From: Mercurialis annua
Lineage: Eukaryota > Streptophyta > Magnoliopsida > Malpighiales > Euphorbiaceae
DNA length: 64,000 nucleotides
Assembly (NCBI RefSeq): GCF_937616625.2
Contig: NC_065571.1
Location: forward strand, 20,831,701 to 20,895,700
Reading direction: 5' to 3'
The translations under genes were made by a program, and so were the position numbers. Below, piece after piece: positions 21,907 through 36,600 of the stretch (positions within the stretch are counted from its first letter, which is position 1; each line of letters starts with the position of its first letter). The notes under the pieces are model-generated. The model worked only from the letters and a program-made list of their open reading frames with translations, was not told the origin of the DNA and made no database searches.

Positions 21907-23924
21907 GTCTTATTTTAATCCAAATTTTTCCTTTTATTCCTCCTAACCCTAGCTGTCGTCATTAGCTCTTAATCGCTGTTAATCTTTGAACAAATCATCA
22001 TCAAACTCTTGTGTTCAATCGGTAAGAGTTGTTCTTAGTTTTCTGTTTTAAGTTTATTATCGGCACTTCCGTAATTTGAATCGTTCTCTTTCGTTTTAGC
22101 GTAATATTTGGATCCGTTTCGTCCTAGTTGAAGTAGACTCGCGCTTCTACGATTCCCAACCTTGTTTTCGCTAAATGGTACGTAAACAATCCCGTTACAG
22201 TCGCCGCCGTCTCGCCGTTTTTATTTGTTATTGACTGTTTCGTTTTGATTTCTTGTTGCCAATTTTCTGGATCATGTTTGTTGGTTTGATTCTTGATGTT
22301 TGGTGTGTGTAATCTCCTGTATCATGAGTTTGTGGCTGAATCATGCTTATTGGTTTGATTTTGTTTTTGATGTTTCAGTTATTGGGTTGTTATTTGTTAT
22401 GGTTTTGCTTCGGTTCTTACTCTCATCACTGCCATTATTATTTAAGGGTTGTTAATGAGATTGATTCTCTAATTGGGTTCCTCGTCCATTGTTTATTGTT
22501 CTTGATCCAGTTCGGATTCGATGCTGTGAGCTTATTTGCTCGATTGCCATTGTTGAGATTTGATTCTTGTTTTTGATTTTTGTTATGTTATCTATAATTT
22601 GTTAAATCCTTGATGAGTTCTTGTGATGTTGGTCTTGTGAGCAAATTGTTTTGTCCATAATGTTAGATTACTGTGATTTGAAGTTCATAAAGGAATTGTT
22701 GGCGGGTTTGGTCTTTGTGCCAAGAATTTGATTTTGCTTTAATTGATTGAAAGTGGTGATTAAATGGCAAGAATGGCCCTCAAATGATTTTGTTTTAAAT
22801 CTTTTGATTTCTTAAGTTAAATATTATATATATATTGATTATTTGATTTTGATTTTAACTTAGGGATTTCATTTAAATTAGAAGTTTGATAATTTGGTAA
22901 TATTATTTTTAAAATCTAAAAATAATATTTGATTCATTATAATTAAATTAATAACTATTATTATTATTATTATTATTATTATTTAATTATTATTTTGACA
23001 TTTTGGCTTAGTGTGCCAATTTGGTTAAATTTATAATTTAGCTATTTAATTATTTATTAAATTATTTTAGCAATGAGATTTGTTGGTAATTATTAATTAC
23101 TTGGTTAATTATGTTTTACTTTAATTATTTACTGGGCGTGTCAATTTGACGCTTGAGATTTTGAACGTTTTTTTTTAATTTATTTTAATTAATTAAATTT
23201 GTTATAACTTGGGTTACTTGAAGTTAAAGCTATTGGGTTCCGTTTTAAATATTGATTTATTATTTTATCAAAGTTGTTTCTACAATTATAAACTATGGTT
23301 TATAATTGGACATAATTATATTTATTTTATCAAAGTGATTTTTGGGAATTATAAACTTTGGTTTATATATTGATAAAAAAATATTTTGGGTCGGGTTAGA
23401 CTTGGGTCACTCGACATGTGAGGTAGCTTGGTAGTTATTAGTAACTTGGCTAACCTACTATTTGAGAAATTGATTTAAGTTATTATTTAAATATTATTTA
23501 AGTAATATTTTTCGGAACAGATTTTAAAGCGGGAACTCAATAGACTTGATTTATTTAATTATTTGAATATTGTGTTACTCGATGTTGTTCGTATTTTGAC
23601 TCGGGTCATTATATGATTAATTGTTTATCCTGCTTGGCTATGCTTGTGCTTGACTTGGTATTGTGCTAGTCCTATGTGGTGTCTAGTGCTCTCTAGAGTT
23701 AGGGGTTGATTTTAATATTGGTTTCTACTCTGTTCTTAGACTCGTCGACTACTCGTGCTTCGGAGTCGAATCAGGTTTTGTCGCTTGCCAGGTTTTCACA
23801 TGGATTAGCAAGCAGTGAGTTTGTAGTGCTATTTACCGCTTTATTAAGTACCAAAATTTATTTTTAGTATTATAAATGTATTGAATTTTTTTAAGCGATT
23901 ATGGATCTGGATTGAAACGAGCTA

Positions 23925-23944
23925 CTCGATAGGCTTGTATCGAG
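23925..23944 (+). promoter_or_regulatory. Conserved LTR hairpin (B 3' copy)
   Basis: CTCGATA-GGCTTG-TATCGAG, identical to the 5' LTR copy, with ACGAGCTA before and ACTGTGTGCACCGGT after. Confidence 0.6.
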
Positions 23945-24630
23945 ACTGTGTGCACCGGTATATACTCTGGGATCTGCAGACTATGGTTTTGCTTACGCTG
24001 GTAATTTGACAAGGAATTGTTCCCGTCCACTTTGGGTTTATTTTCGGTATGATATGTCATACTCACGCTGGGATCATTTCAAAACTGTATTTCTATAATC
24101 ATATTATATTAGTATAAAATGTTTTGATTTAAGGGTTTTAAACTTAATAAATGTAAATAGTATTGCGAACTCATCTCAGTATATCTGACCCCGTTGTTTT
24201 CCCAAATTTTCCAGGTTTATAATTTGAAAGCCGGTCCACCCCGATTCTTTTGATTCCTCAGAGGTTTTATGTTATTTAAACTAGTCATTGTTTTCGAACT
24301 CTTAGACCGCAGTAGAACTAGTTTATATATTATATTTGTTATTGCACTTTGAAATTATCGATTTGATCGATTGTTTATTATTGGCATGTTTACTCTGAAT
24401 TATTTTAATATTATATTTAGGGCATGCTGTTGAGCATTTTTGGATATTTAAGTTATTTATATTAAGACTGTAATATAAATTGCTAGACTTAGGTTGGAGC
24501 CTCGGTTGCCCCCGAGCAGTTTCTGCAGGTTAATGTGTTTGATTGATTTCCGCGAGGCATTCTACGGGCTTTGGTACGACCATACCCATACCCTAGCGCC
24601 GGTCACGATTCATGAAATTGAGTCGTGACA

Positions 24631-27600
24631 TGTTAGGAAACAAATCCTAATGTTTCATCTTTTTAGCGATTTAAGCCAAATGTTTAAAACGTTACGAAAC
24701 AAAGACTAACGTTTCACCTTTTTAGTGATTTAAATCAAACATTTTAAACGTTTCGAAATAAATCCAAATGTTTTACCTTTTTAGCGATTTAAGCCAAACG
24801 TTTAAAACATTAAGAAACAATCCAAGCAATTTACCTTTTTATCGATTTATGCAAATGTTTAAAATGTTACGAAACAAATACAAACGTTTAGAAACTTACG
24901 AAACAAATACTAAAGTTTACCTTTTTAGCGATTTATGCAAAACGTTTAAAACGTTACAAAACAAATCCAAACGTTTACCTTTTTAGCGATTTAAGCGAAA
25001 CATTTAAAATGTTACGAAACAAATCCAAACGTTTAAAATGTTACGAAACAAATTCAAACGTTTCACCTTTTTAGAGATTTAAGCCAAATATTTACAAACG
25101 TTACGAAACAAATCCTAACGTATTCACCTTTTTAGCGATTTAAGCCAAATGTTTAAAACGTTACGAAAGAAATCCTAACGTTTCACCATTTTAGCGAATT
25201 AAACCAAATTATATAAAACGTTGCAAAACCAATCCAAACGTTTCGAAACAAATCCAAACGTTTCACCTTTTTAGCAATATAAGCCAAACATGTAAAATGT
25301 TAAGAAACCAATCCAAACGTTTAAAATCTTACAAAACAAATCCTAACCTTTCACCTTTTTAGCTATTTAAGCTAAACATTTAAAACATTACGAAACAAAT
25401 CATAACATTTCACCTTTTTAACGATTTAAACCAAACGTTTAAAACGTTTCGAAACAAATCCTAACGTCTCATCTTATTAGTAATTTTAGCCAAACGTTTA
25501 AAACGTTATAACACAAATCCAAACGTTTAAAATGTTACGAAACAAATCCTCCCGTTTGACCTTTTTAGAGATCTAAGCCAAACGTTTAAAACTTTACAAA
25601 GCAAATCCAAATATTTTACCTTTTTAGCGATTTAAGAAACACGTTTAAAGTGTTAAGAAACAAATCCAAACTTTTAAAATGTTACGAAATAAATGCTAAA
25701 GTTTCCCCTTTTTAGCGATTTAAGCCAAACCGTTTAAAACGTTTCGAAATAAATCTTAACGATTCACCTTTTTAGCGATTTAAGCCAAACGTTTAGAACG
25801 TTTAGAAACAAATTCAAACGTTTCATCTTTTTAGAAATTTAAGCCAAATGTTTAAAACGTTAAGAAACCAATCCAAACGTTTAAAACGTTACAAAACAAA
25901 TCCTAATGTTTCCCCTTTTTAGGGATTTAAGCCAAACGTTTAAACGTTACGAAACAAATCCTAACATTTCACCTGTTGAATTAAGACAAATGTTTAAAAC
26001 GTTACTAAACAAATCCTAACGTTTCATCTTTTTAGCAATTTAAGCCAAACATATAAAACATTGCGACACAAATCCAAACATTTAAAACGTTACGAAACGA
26101 ATCCTAACATTTGACCTTTTTAGCAATTTAAGCCAAACGTTTAAAACGTTACAAAACAAATACAAATGTTTTACCTTTTAACGATTTAAGCAAAACGTTT
26201 AAATTGTTATGAAACAAATCTAAACGTTTAAAACGTTATGAAATAAATTCTAACGTTTCACCTTTTAGCGATTTAAGCTAAATGTTTAAAATGTTACGAA
26301 TGCAGTTCTAATGTTTCACCATTTTAGAAATTTAAGCCAAACGTTTAAAACGTTACGACACAAATTCAAACATTTTAAACGTTAAGAAACAAATCCTAAC
26401 GTTTCCTATTTTTAGCGATTTAAGCCAAACGTTTAAAACGTCATAAAACCAATCCAAACATTTTATTTTTTTAGCGATTTAAGCAAAACTTTTAAAATTT
26501 TACGAAACAAATCCAAAAGTTTAGAACGTTATGAAACAAATCCTAACGTTTCACTTATTTAACAATTTAAGCCAAACGTTTAAAATGATACAAATAAATC
26601 CAAACATTTTACCTTTTTAGTGATTTAAGCAAAACGTTTAAAATGTTACGGAAAAAATTCAAGCGTTTAGAACGTTACGAAATAAATCCTAACGTTTCAC
26701 TTTTTTAGCGACTTAAGCCAAATGTTTAAAACGTTAAGAAACAAATCCTAACATTTCACCTTTTAAGCGATTTAAGCCAAACGTTTAAAGCGTTACGAAA
26801 CAAATCCAAACATTTAAAACGTTACAAAACAAATCCTAACGTTTGACCTTTTTACGGATTTAAGCCAAACGTTTAAAATATTAAATTTTTTTGAAATGTT
26901 TTACCTATTTAGCAATATAAGAAATACGTTTACAATGTTACGAAACAAATGTGAACGTTTAAAACGTTTTAAACGTTACGAAACAAACCCTAACGTTTCA
27001 CCTTTTTAACGATTTAAGCCAAACGTTTAAAACGTTACGAAACAAATCCTAACAATTCACCTTTTTAGCGATTTAAGCCAAACGTTTAAAACGTTACGAA
27101 ACAAATCCTAATGTTTCACCTTTTCAGCAATTTAAGTCAAATGCTTAAAACATTACGACACAAATCCAAAAACGTTTAAAACGTTACGAAACAAATCCTA
27201 GTGCTTAACCTTTTAAGCAATTTATGCCAAACGTTTAAAACGTTAAAAACAAATCGAAATGTTTTACCGTATTAGCAATTTAAGCAAAACATTTAAAATC
27301 TTATGAAACAAATCTAAACATTTAAAACGTTACAAAACAAATGCTAACGTTTCACCTTTTTAGCGATTTAAGCCAAACGTTTAAAACGTTACGACACATA
27401 TCCAAACATTTAAAGCGTTAAGAAACAAACCCTAACATTTGACCTTTTTAGCGATTTAAGCCAAACATTTAAAACATTACAAAACAAATACATATGTTTT
27501 GCCTTTTTAGCGATTTAAGAAAAACGCTTGAAATGTCACAAAACAAATCTAAACGTTTAAAACGTTACGAAACAAATGCTAACGTTTAACCTTTTTAGCA

Positions 27601-30600
27601 ATTTAAGCTAAATGTTTAAAACGTTACGAATGAAATCCTTACTTTTCACCTTTTTAGCAATTTAAGCCAAATGTTTAAAACTTTACGACACAAATCCAAA
27701 CGTTTAAAATGTTGCTAAACAAATCCTAAAGTTTCACCTTTTTAGAGACTTAATCCAAACATTTAAGACGTTATAAAAGAAATCCAAACATTTTATTCTT
27801 TTAGCGATTTAAAAAAATCCCAATTTTTAGAACGTTACGAAACAAATCCTAACGTTTCACCATTTTAACGATTTAAGCCAAACGTTTAAAATGTAACAAA
27901 ACAAATCCAAACGTTTCCCCTTTTTAGCGATTTAAGACAAACGTTTAAAATGGTAAGAAATAATCCAAACGCTTAAAACGAAACAAATCCTAACGCTTCA
28001 CCTTTTTAGAGATTTAAGCTAAACTCTTAAAACGTTACGAAAGAAATCCTAACGTTTCACCTTTTGAGCGATTTAAGCCTAACGTTAATAATGTTGCGAA
28101 ATAAATCCAAACGTTTTAAATGTTACAAAACAAATCCTAACATTTCACCTTTTCAGCGATTGATGCCAAACGTATACAAACATTACGAAATAAATCCAAA
28201 CGTTTTCCTTTTTTAGCGATTTAAGCCAAACGTCTACAAATATTACGAAACAAATCGAAACGTTCACCTTTTTAGCGATTTAAGTCGAACGTTTACAAAC
28301 GTTACTAAACAAATCCAAACGTTTAACCTATTTAGCGATTTAAGACAAACGTTTAAAACGTTGCAAAACAAATAAAAATGTTTCACCTTTGTAGCGATTT
28401 AAGCCAAACGTTTACAAACGTTAGGTAACAAATCAAAATGTTACCCCTTTTTTAGCTATTTAAGCTAAACGTTTAAAATGTTACGAAACCAATCCAAACG
28501 TTTAAAACGTTATGAAACAAATCCTAACGCTTCACTTTTTTAGCGATTTAAGCCAAACGTTTAAAACTTTACAAAACAAAGCCTAACATTTCACCTTCTT
28601 TAGCAATTTAAGCCAAACGTTTAAAACGTTTTGAAACAAATCCTAACGTTTCACCTTTTTAGCGATTTAAGACAAACGTTTTAAACGCTGCGAAATAAAT
28701 CCTAACATTTCATCTTTTTTGCAATTTATCTCGAACGATAAAAACGTTACGACACAAATCCAAACGTTTAAAAACATTATGAAACAATTCCTAACATTTC
28801 ATCTTTTTAGCAATTTATGCCGAACGTTCAAAACGTTACGACACAAATCCAAACGTTTAAAACGTTATGAAACAAATCATAACGTTTCACCTTTTTAGCG
28901 ATTCAAGCCAAACGTTTAAAATGTTACAAAACAAATCCAAATGTTTCACCTTTTTAGCGATTTATGTAAAACGTTTAAAATATTACGAAACAAATCCAAA
29001 CGTTTTAAACGTTATGAAACAAATGCTAATGTTTCACCTTTTTAACGATTTAAGCCAAACATTTAAAACGTTAAGAATGAAATCCTAACTTTCACCTTGA
29101 TAGCTATTTCAGCAAAACTTATAAAATGTTACGACACAAATTCAAACGTTTTACCTTTTTTAGGGATTTAAGCAAAATGTTTAAAATGTAACAAAATAAA
29201 TCCAAACGTTTTACCTTATTTAGGGATTTAAGCAAAACGTTTAAAATGTTACGAAACAAATCCAAACATTTAGAATGTTACGAAACAAATCCTAACATTT
29301 CACCTTATTAGCGATTTAAGCCAAACTTTAAAAATGTTACACAATAAATCCAAACGTTTCACCTTTTTAGCGATTTAAGCCAAACGTTTAAAATGTTACG
29401 AAACAAATCTAAACGTTTATTATAAAACAAACACTAATGTTTCACCTTTTTAGCGATTTAAGCCAAACTTTTAAAACGTTACGAAACAAATTCAAACGTT
29501 ATACCTTTTTAGCGATTTAAGCCATACGTTGAAAATGTTATGAAAAAAATCTGAATGTTTAACACGTTACGAAACAAATCCTAACGTTTCACCTTTTTAG
29601 CGATTGAAGCCAAACGAATACAAACGTTACAAAATAAATTCAAATGTTTCCCCTTTTTAGCGATTTAAACAAAAGTTTACTAACGTTACAAAACAAATCC
29701 AAACGTTTCACCTTTTTAGCGATTTAAGCCAAACGTTTAAAACGTTATGAAACTAATCCAAATGCTTAAAACATTACGAAATAAATCTTAACGTTCACCC
29801 TTTTAGTCAAACATTTAAAACGTTACGAAATAAATCCTAGCATTTCACCTTTTTAGCGATTTAAGCCAAACTATATAACATTACGAAACAAATCATAACG
29901 TTTCACCTTTGTAGCGATTTAAGCAAACGTTTAAAATGATTCAAAATAAATCCAAACATTTCACCTTTTTAGCAATTTAAGCAAAACGTTTAAAACGTTA
30001 CGAAACAAATCATAACGTTTCACCATTTAGCGATTTAAGCCAAACGTTTAAAATGTTACGAAACAAATCCTAACATTTCAACTTTTTGGCAATTTAAGCC
30101 AAACAAATAAAACGTTACGACACAAATCCAAACGTTTAAAACTTTATGACACAAATCCTAACATTTGACCTTTTTTGCAATTTAAGCCAAATGTTTAAGA
30201 CGTTACAAAACGAATTCAAATGTTTTACCTTTTTAACGATTTAAGTAAAACGTTTAAAATGTTACGAAACAAATTCAAACGTTTAAAACGTTACAAAACA
30301 AATGCTAACGTTTCACCTTTTTAGCAATTTAAGCCAAATGTTTAAAATGTTACGAATGAAATCCTAACATTTCACCTTTTTAGTAATTAAAGCCAAACCT
30401 ATAAAACGTTACGACACAAATCCAAACGTTTATAACGTTACGAAGCAAATCCAAACGTTTTACATTTTTAGCGATTTAAGCCAAATGTTTAAAACGTTAC
30501 AAAACAAATCCAAATGTTTTACATTTTTAGCGATTTAAGAAAAACGTTTAAAATGTTACGAAACAAATCCAAACATTTAGAACGTTGCGAAACAAATCCT

Positions 30601-33600
30601 AACGTTTCACCTTGTTAGCTATTTAATCCAAACGTTTAAAACGTTACAAAACAAATCGAAACGTTTTACATTTTTAAACGATTTAAGCCAAATATTTAAT
30701 ACGTTACCAAGCAAATCGAGTTAAAAACAAAACAAATCCTAACGTTTCACCTTTATAGTGAATTAAGCCAAACTTTTAAAACGTTATGAAACAAATCCTA
30801 ACGTTAGACCTTTTTAACGATTTTTGCGAAACGTTTAAAATGTTATGAAACAAATTGAAACGTTTAAAACGTTACGACACAAATCCTAACGTTTCACCTT
30901 TTTAGCAAACCAATCCAAACGTATTCAAACGTTAAGAAAAAAATCCAAATGTTTCCCCTTTTTAGTGATTTAAGCCAAACGTTTACAAACTTTACGAAAA
31001 AAATCCAAATATTTCACCTTTTTAACGATTTAAGCCAAACGTTTAAAACGTTACGAAACCAATCCAAACGTTTGAAACGTCACAAAACTAATCCAAACGT
31101 TTAAACGTTACAAAACAAATCCAAACGTTTGACCTTTTCAGCGATTTAAGCCAAACGTTTAAAACGTTGCGAAACAAATCCATATGTTTAACCTTTTTAG
31201 CGATTTAAGCCAAATATTTACAAACGTTAGGAAACAAATCCAAACGTTTCATCATTTTAGCTATTTAAGCCAAACATTTAAAACGTTACGAAACCAATCC
31301 TAACGCTCAAAACATTACAAAACAAATTCTAACGTGTCACCTTTTTAGCGATTTATGCCAAACATTTAAAAAATTACTAAACAAATTCTAATGTTTCCGC
31401 CATTTAGAGATTTAAGCCAAACGTTTAAAACATTATGAAACGAATCCTAACATTCCCCTTTCAACAATTAAGCCAAACGTTTAAAATGTTATGACACAAA
31501 TCCAAACGTTTAAAACATTACGAAATAAATCCTAACTTTTGATATTTTTAGCGATTTAAGCCAGACGTTTAAAACGTTACAAAACAAATCAGAATCTTTT
31601 ACCTTTTTAGCGATTTAAGCAAAACCATTAAAATGTTACGAAACAAATCCAAACGTTTAAAATGTTACAAAACCAATTCAAACGTTTTAAATGTCACGAT
31701 ACCAACCAAATAATTAAAACATTACAAAACAAATCCTAACGTTTCACCTTATTAGCGATTTAAGCCAAACGTTTAAAATGTCACGACACAAATCTAAACG
31801 TTTAAAACGTAACGAAACAAATCCTAACGTTTGACCTTTTGAGCGATTTAAGCCAAACGTTTAAAACGTTACATAACAAATTAGAATGTCCTCCCTTTTT
31901 GGTGATTTAAACCAAACGTTTAAAACGTTACGAAACAAATCCAAACGTTTATAACGTTACTAATAAATTCTAATGTTTCATCTTTTTAGCGATTTAAGCC
32001 AAACGTTTAAAACGATACAAAAAAATCCAAACGTTTTACCTTTTTAGCGATTTAGTCGAAACGTTCAAAATGTTACAAAACAAATCCAAACGTTTAGAAC
32101 GTTACGAAACAAAATCCGAACGTTACACATTTTTAGTGATTTAAGCCTAACGTTTAAATTGTTACGAAACAAATCCAAACGTTTAAAACTAGACAATCCC
32201 TATTGTTTCATCTTTGCAATGATTTAAGCCAAACGTTTAAAATGTCACGAAACAAATCCAAACGTTTAAGACGAAACAAAACCAAACATTTCACCTTTTA
32301 AGCGGTATAATTCAATTGTTTAAAACGTTACGAAAAAATCCTAACGTCTCACCTTTTTAGCGATTTAAGCAAAACATTTAAAATGTTACGAAACAAATCC
32401 AAACTTTTAAAACGTTACGAAACAAATCCTAACGTTTTACCTTTTTACCGATTTAAGCCAAACGTTTAAAATGTTAAAAAAATTTGAAATGTTTTACCTA
32501 TTTAGCAATATAAGCAATACGTTTACAATGTTACGAAACAAATGTGAACGTTTAAAACGTTACGAAACAAACCCTAACGTTTCACCTTTTTAACGATTTA
32601 AGCCAAACGTTTAAAACGTTACGAAACAAATCCTAACAATTCACCTTTTTAGCGATTTAAGCCAAACGTTTAAAACGATACGAAACAAATCCTAACGTTT
32701 CACCTTTTCAGCAATTTAAGTCAAACGTTTAAAACGTTACGACACAAATCCAAAAACGTTTAAAACGTTACGAAACAAATTCTAGTGTTTAACCTTTTAA
32801 GAAATTTATGCCAAACGTTTAAAACGTTAAAAACAAATCGAAATGTTTTACCGTATTAGCAATTTAAGCAAAAGATTTAAAATCTTATGAAACAAATCTA
32901 AACATTAAAAACGTTACAAAACAAATGCTAACGTTTCACCTTTTTAGCGATTTAAGCCAAACGTTTAAAATGTTACGACACATATCCAAACATTTAAAGC
33001 GTTAAGAAACAAACCCTAACATTTGACCGTTTTAGCGATTTAAGCCAAACATTTAAAACATTACAAAACAAATATATATGTTTTGCCTTTTTAGCGATTT
33101 AAGAAAAACGCTTGAAATGTTACAAAACAAATCTAAACGTTTAAAACGTTACGAAACAAATGCTAACGTTTAACCTTTTTAGCAATTTAAGCTAAACGTT
33201 TAAAACGTTACGAATGAAATCCTAACTTTTCACCTTTTTAGCAATTTAAGCCAAACGTTTAAAACGTTACGACACAAATCCAAACGTATAAAACGTTGCT
33301 AAACAAATCCTAAAGTTTCACCTTTTTAGATACTTAATCCAAACATTTAAGACCTTATAAAAGAAATCCAAACATTTTATTCTTTTAGCGATTTAAAAAA
33401 ATCCCAATGTTTAGAACGTTACGAAACAAATCCTAACGTTTCACCATTTTAACGATTTAAGCCAAACGTTTAAAACGTAACAAAACAAATCCAAACGTTT
33501 CCCCTTTATAGCGATTTAAGACAAACGTTTAAAATGGTAAGAAATAATCCAAACGCTTAAAACGAAACAAATCCTAACGCTTCACCTTTTTAGAGATTTA

Positions 33601-36600
33601 AGCCAAACTTTTAAAACGTTACGAAAGAAATCCTAGGGTTTCATCTTTTGAGCGATTTAAGCCTAACGTTAATAATGTTGCGAAATAAATCCAAACGTTT
33701 TACATGTGACAAAACAAATCCTAACATTTCACCTTTTCAGCGATTGATGCCAAACGTATACAAACATTACGAAATAAATCCAAACGTTTTCCCTTTTTAG
33801 CGATTTAAGCCAAACTTCTACAAATATTATGAAACAAATCGAAACGTTTCACCTTTTTAGCGATTTAAGTCGAACGTTTACAAACGTTACGAAACAAATC
33901 CAAACGTTTAACCTATTTAGCGATTTAAGACAAACGTTTAAAACGTTGCAAAACAAATAAAAATGTTTCACCTTTGTAGCTATTTAAGCCAAACGTTTAC
34001 AAACGTTAGGTAACAAATCCAAACGTTTCCCCTTTTTTAGCTATTTAAGCTAAACGTTTAAAACGTTACGAAACCAATCCAAACGTTTAAAACGTTATGA
34101 AACAAATCCTAACGCTTCACCTTTTTAGCGATTTAAGCCAAACGTTTAAAACTTTACAAAACAAAGCCTAACATTTCACCTTCTTTAGCAATTTAAGCCA
34201 AACGTTTAAAACGTTTTGAAACAAATCCTAACGTTTCACCTTTTTAGCGATTTAAGACAAACGTTTAAACATTGTGACACAATTCCTAACATTTCATCTT
34301 TTTAGCAATTTATGCCGAACGTTCAAAACGTTACGACACAAATCCAAACGTTTAAAACGTTATGAAACAAATCATAACGTTTCACCTTTTTAGCGATTCA
34401 AGCCAAACGTTTTAAATGTTACAAAACAAATCCAAATGTTTCACCTTTTTAGCGATTTATGTAAAACGTTTAAAATATTACGAAACAAATCCAAAAGTTT
34501 AAAACGTTATGAAACAAGTGCTAAAATTTCACCTTTTTAACGATTTAAGCCAAACGTTTAAAACGTTACGAATGAAATCCTAACTTTCACCTTGATAGCT
34601 ATTTCAGCCAAACTTTTAAAATGTTACGACACAAATTCAAACGTTTTACCTTTTTTAGGGATTTAAGCAAAACGTTTAAAATGTAACAAAACAAATCCAA
34701 ACGTTTTACCTTATTTAGGGATTTAAGCAAAACGTTTAAAATTTACGAAACAAATCCAAACATTTAGAACGTTACGAAACAAATCCTAACGTTTCACCTT
34801 ATTAGCGATTTAAGCCAAACTTTAAAAACGTTACACAATAAATCCAAACGTTTCACCTTTTTAGCGATTTAAGCCAAACGTTTAAAATGTTACGAAACAA
34901 ATCTTAACGTTTAATATAAAAGAAACACTAACGTTTACCTTTTTAGCGATTTAAGCCAAACTTTTAAAACGTTACGAAACAAATTCTAATGTTATACCTT
35001 TTTAGCGATTTAGGCCATACGTTTAAAATGTTATGAAACAAATCTGAATGTTTAACACGTTACGAAACAAATCCTAACGTTTCACCTTTTTAGCGATTGA
35101 AGCCAAACGAATACAAACGTTACAAAATAAATTCAAATGTTTCCCCTTTTTAGCGATTTAAACGAAAGTTTACTAACGTTACAAAACAAATCCAAACGTT
35201 TCACCTTTTTAGCGATTTAAGCCAAACGTTTAAAACGTTATGAAACTAATCCAAATGCTTAAAACATTACGAAATAAATCTTAACGTTCACCCTTTTAGT
35301 CAAACATTTAAAACGTTATGAAATAAATCCTAGCATTTCACCTTTTTAGCGATTTAAGCCAAACTATATAACATTACGAAACAAATCATAACGTTTCACC
35401 TTTGTAGCGATTTAAGCAAACGTTTAAAATGATTCAAAATAAATCCAAACATTTCACCTTTTTAGCAATTTAAGCAAAACGTTTAAAACGTTACGAAACA
35501 AATCATAACGTTTCACCATTTAGCGATTTAAGCCAAACGTTTAAAATGTTACGAAACAAATCCTAACATTTCAACTTTTTGGCAATTTAAGCCAAACAAA
35601 TAAAACGTTACGACACAAATCCAAACATTTAAAACTTTATGACACAAATCCTAACATTTGACCTTTTTTGCAATTTAAGCCAAATGTTTAAGACGTTAGA
35701 AAACGAATTCAAATGTTTTACCTTTTTAACGATTTAAGTAAAACGTTTAAAATGTTACGAAACAAATTCAAACGTTTAAAACGTTACAAAACAAATGCTA
35801 ACGTTTCACCTTATTAGCAATTTAAGCCAAATGTTTAAAATGTTACGAATGAAATCCTAACATTTCACCTTTTAGTAACTAAAGCCAAACCTATAAAACG
35901 TTACGACACAAATCCAAACGTTTATAACGTTACGAAGCAAATCCAAACGTTTTACATTTTTAGCGATTTAAGCCAAATGTTTAAAACGTTACAAAACAAA
36001 TCCAAATGTTTTACATTTTTAGCGATTTAAGAAAAACGTTTAAAATGTTACGAAACAAATTCAAACGTTTAGAACGTTGCGAAACAAATCCTAATGTTTC
36101 ACCTTGTTAGCTATTTAATCCAAACGTTTAAAACGTTACAAAACAAATCGAAACGTTTTACATTTTTAAACGATTTAAGCCAAATGTTTAATACGTTACC
36201 AAGCAAATCGAGTTAAAAACTAAACAAATCCTAACGTTTCACCTTTTTAGTGAATTAAGCCGAACTTTTAAAACGTTATGAAACAAATCCTAACGTTAGA
36301 CCTTTTTAACGATTTTTGCGAAACTTTTAAAATGTTACGAAACAAATTGAAACGTTTAAAACGTTACGACACAAATCCTAACGTTTCACCTTTTTAGCAA
36401 ACCAATCCAAACGTATTCAAATGTTAAGAAAAAAATCCAAATGTTTCCCCTTTTTAGTGATTTAAGCCAAACGTTTACAAACGTTACGAAAAAAATCCAA
36501 ATAATTCACCTTTTTAGCGATTTAAGCCAAACGTTTAAAACGTTACGAAATCAATCCAAACGTTTGAAACGTCACAAAACTAATCCAAACATTTAAACGT

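Larger units (their letters stand above)
12223..24630 (+). mobile_element. Element B: non-coding Gypsy LTR element (LARD-like)
   Basis: A full-length element with 5' LTR (12223-14263), initiator-Met primer site, internal region, polypurine tract and 3' LTR (21503-24630). The satellite flanks are TATTA (12218-12222) and TGTTA (24631-24635), a 5-bp target duplication with one G-to-A change. Without the nested solo LTR D (15633-18486) the internal region is about 4.4 kb. I see no gag, protease, RT, RNase H or integrase motif in it. Long LTRs around a non-coding core are the hallmark of LARDs, which depend on proteins of a related element. The 3' PPT context (TTGGGGAGAA then TGTAATAC) matches the Tekay/Del-like elements in this window. 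Confidence 0.87.
21503..24630 (+). mobile_element. Element B 3' LTR (intact)
   Basis: 3128 bp, TGTAATACTCCGTG...GAGTCGTGACA. In order: CATGCA cluster (21716-21825), TATA stretch (21881-21906), donor-like CGGTAAGAG (22021), CAGTGAGTTTGTAGTG, hairpin 23925-23944, GACCCCGTTGTTTTCCC with CAG at 24212-24214, TTGCCCCCGAGCA, and CTAGCGCCGGTCACG. It has a longer ATT microsatellite (about 22955-22984) than the 5' LTR. It is the better copy for defining the family. Confidence 0.92.

Noticed and set aside
22343..22576. 77-codon hydrophobic plus-strand frame in LTR B
   Set aside because: T-rich LTR leader gives Leu/Phe-rich peptides by chance; the region is absent from the 5' LTR and no family is recognised.
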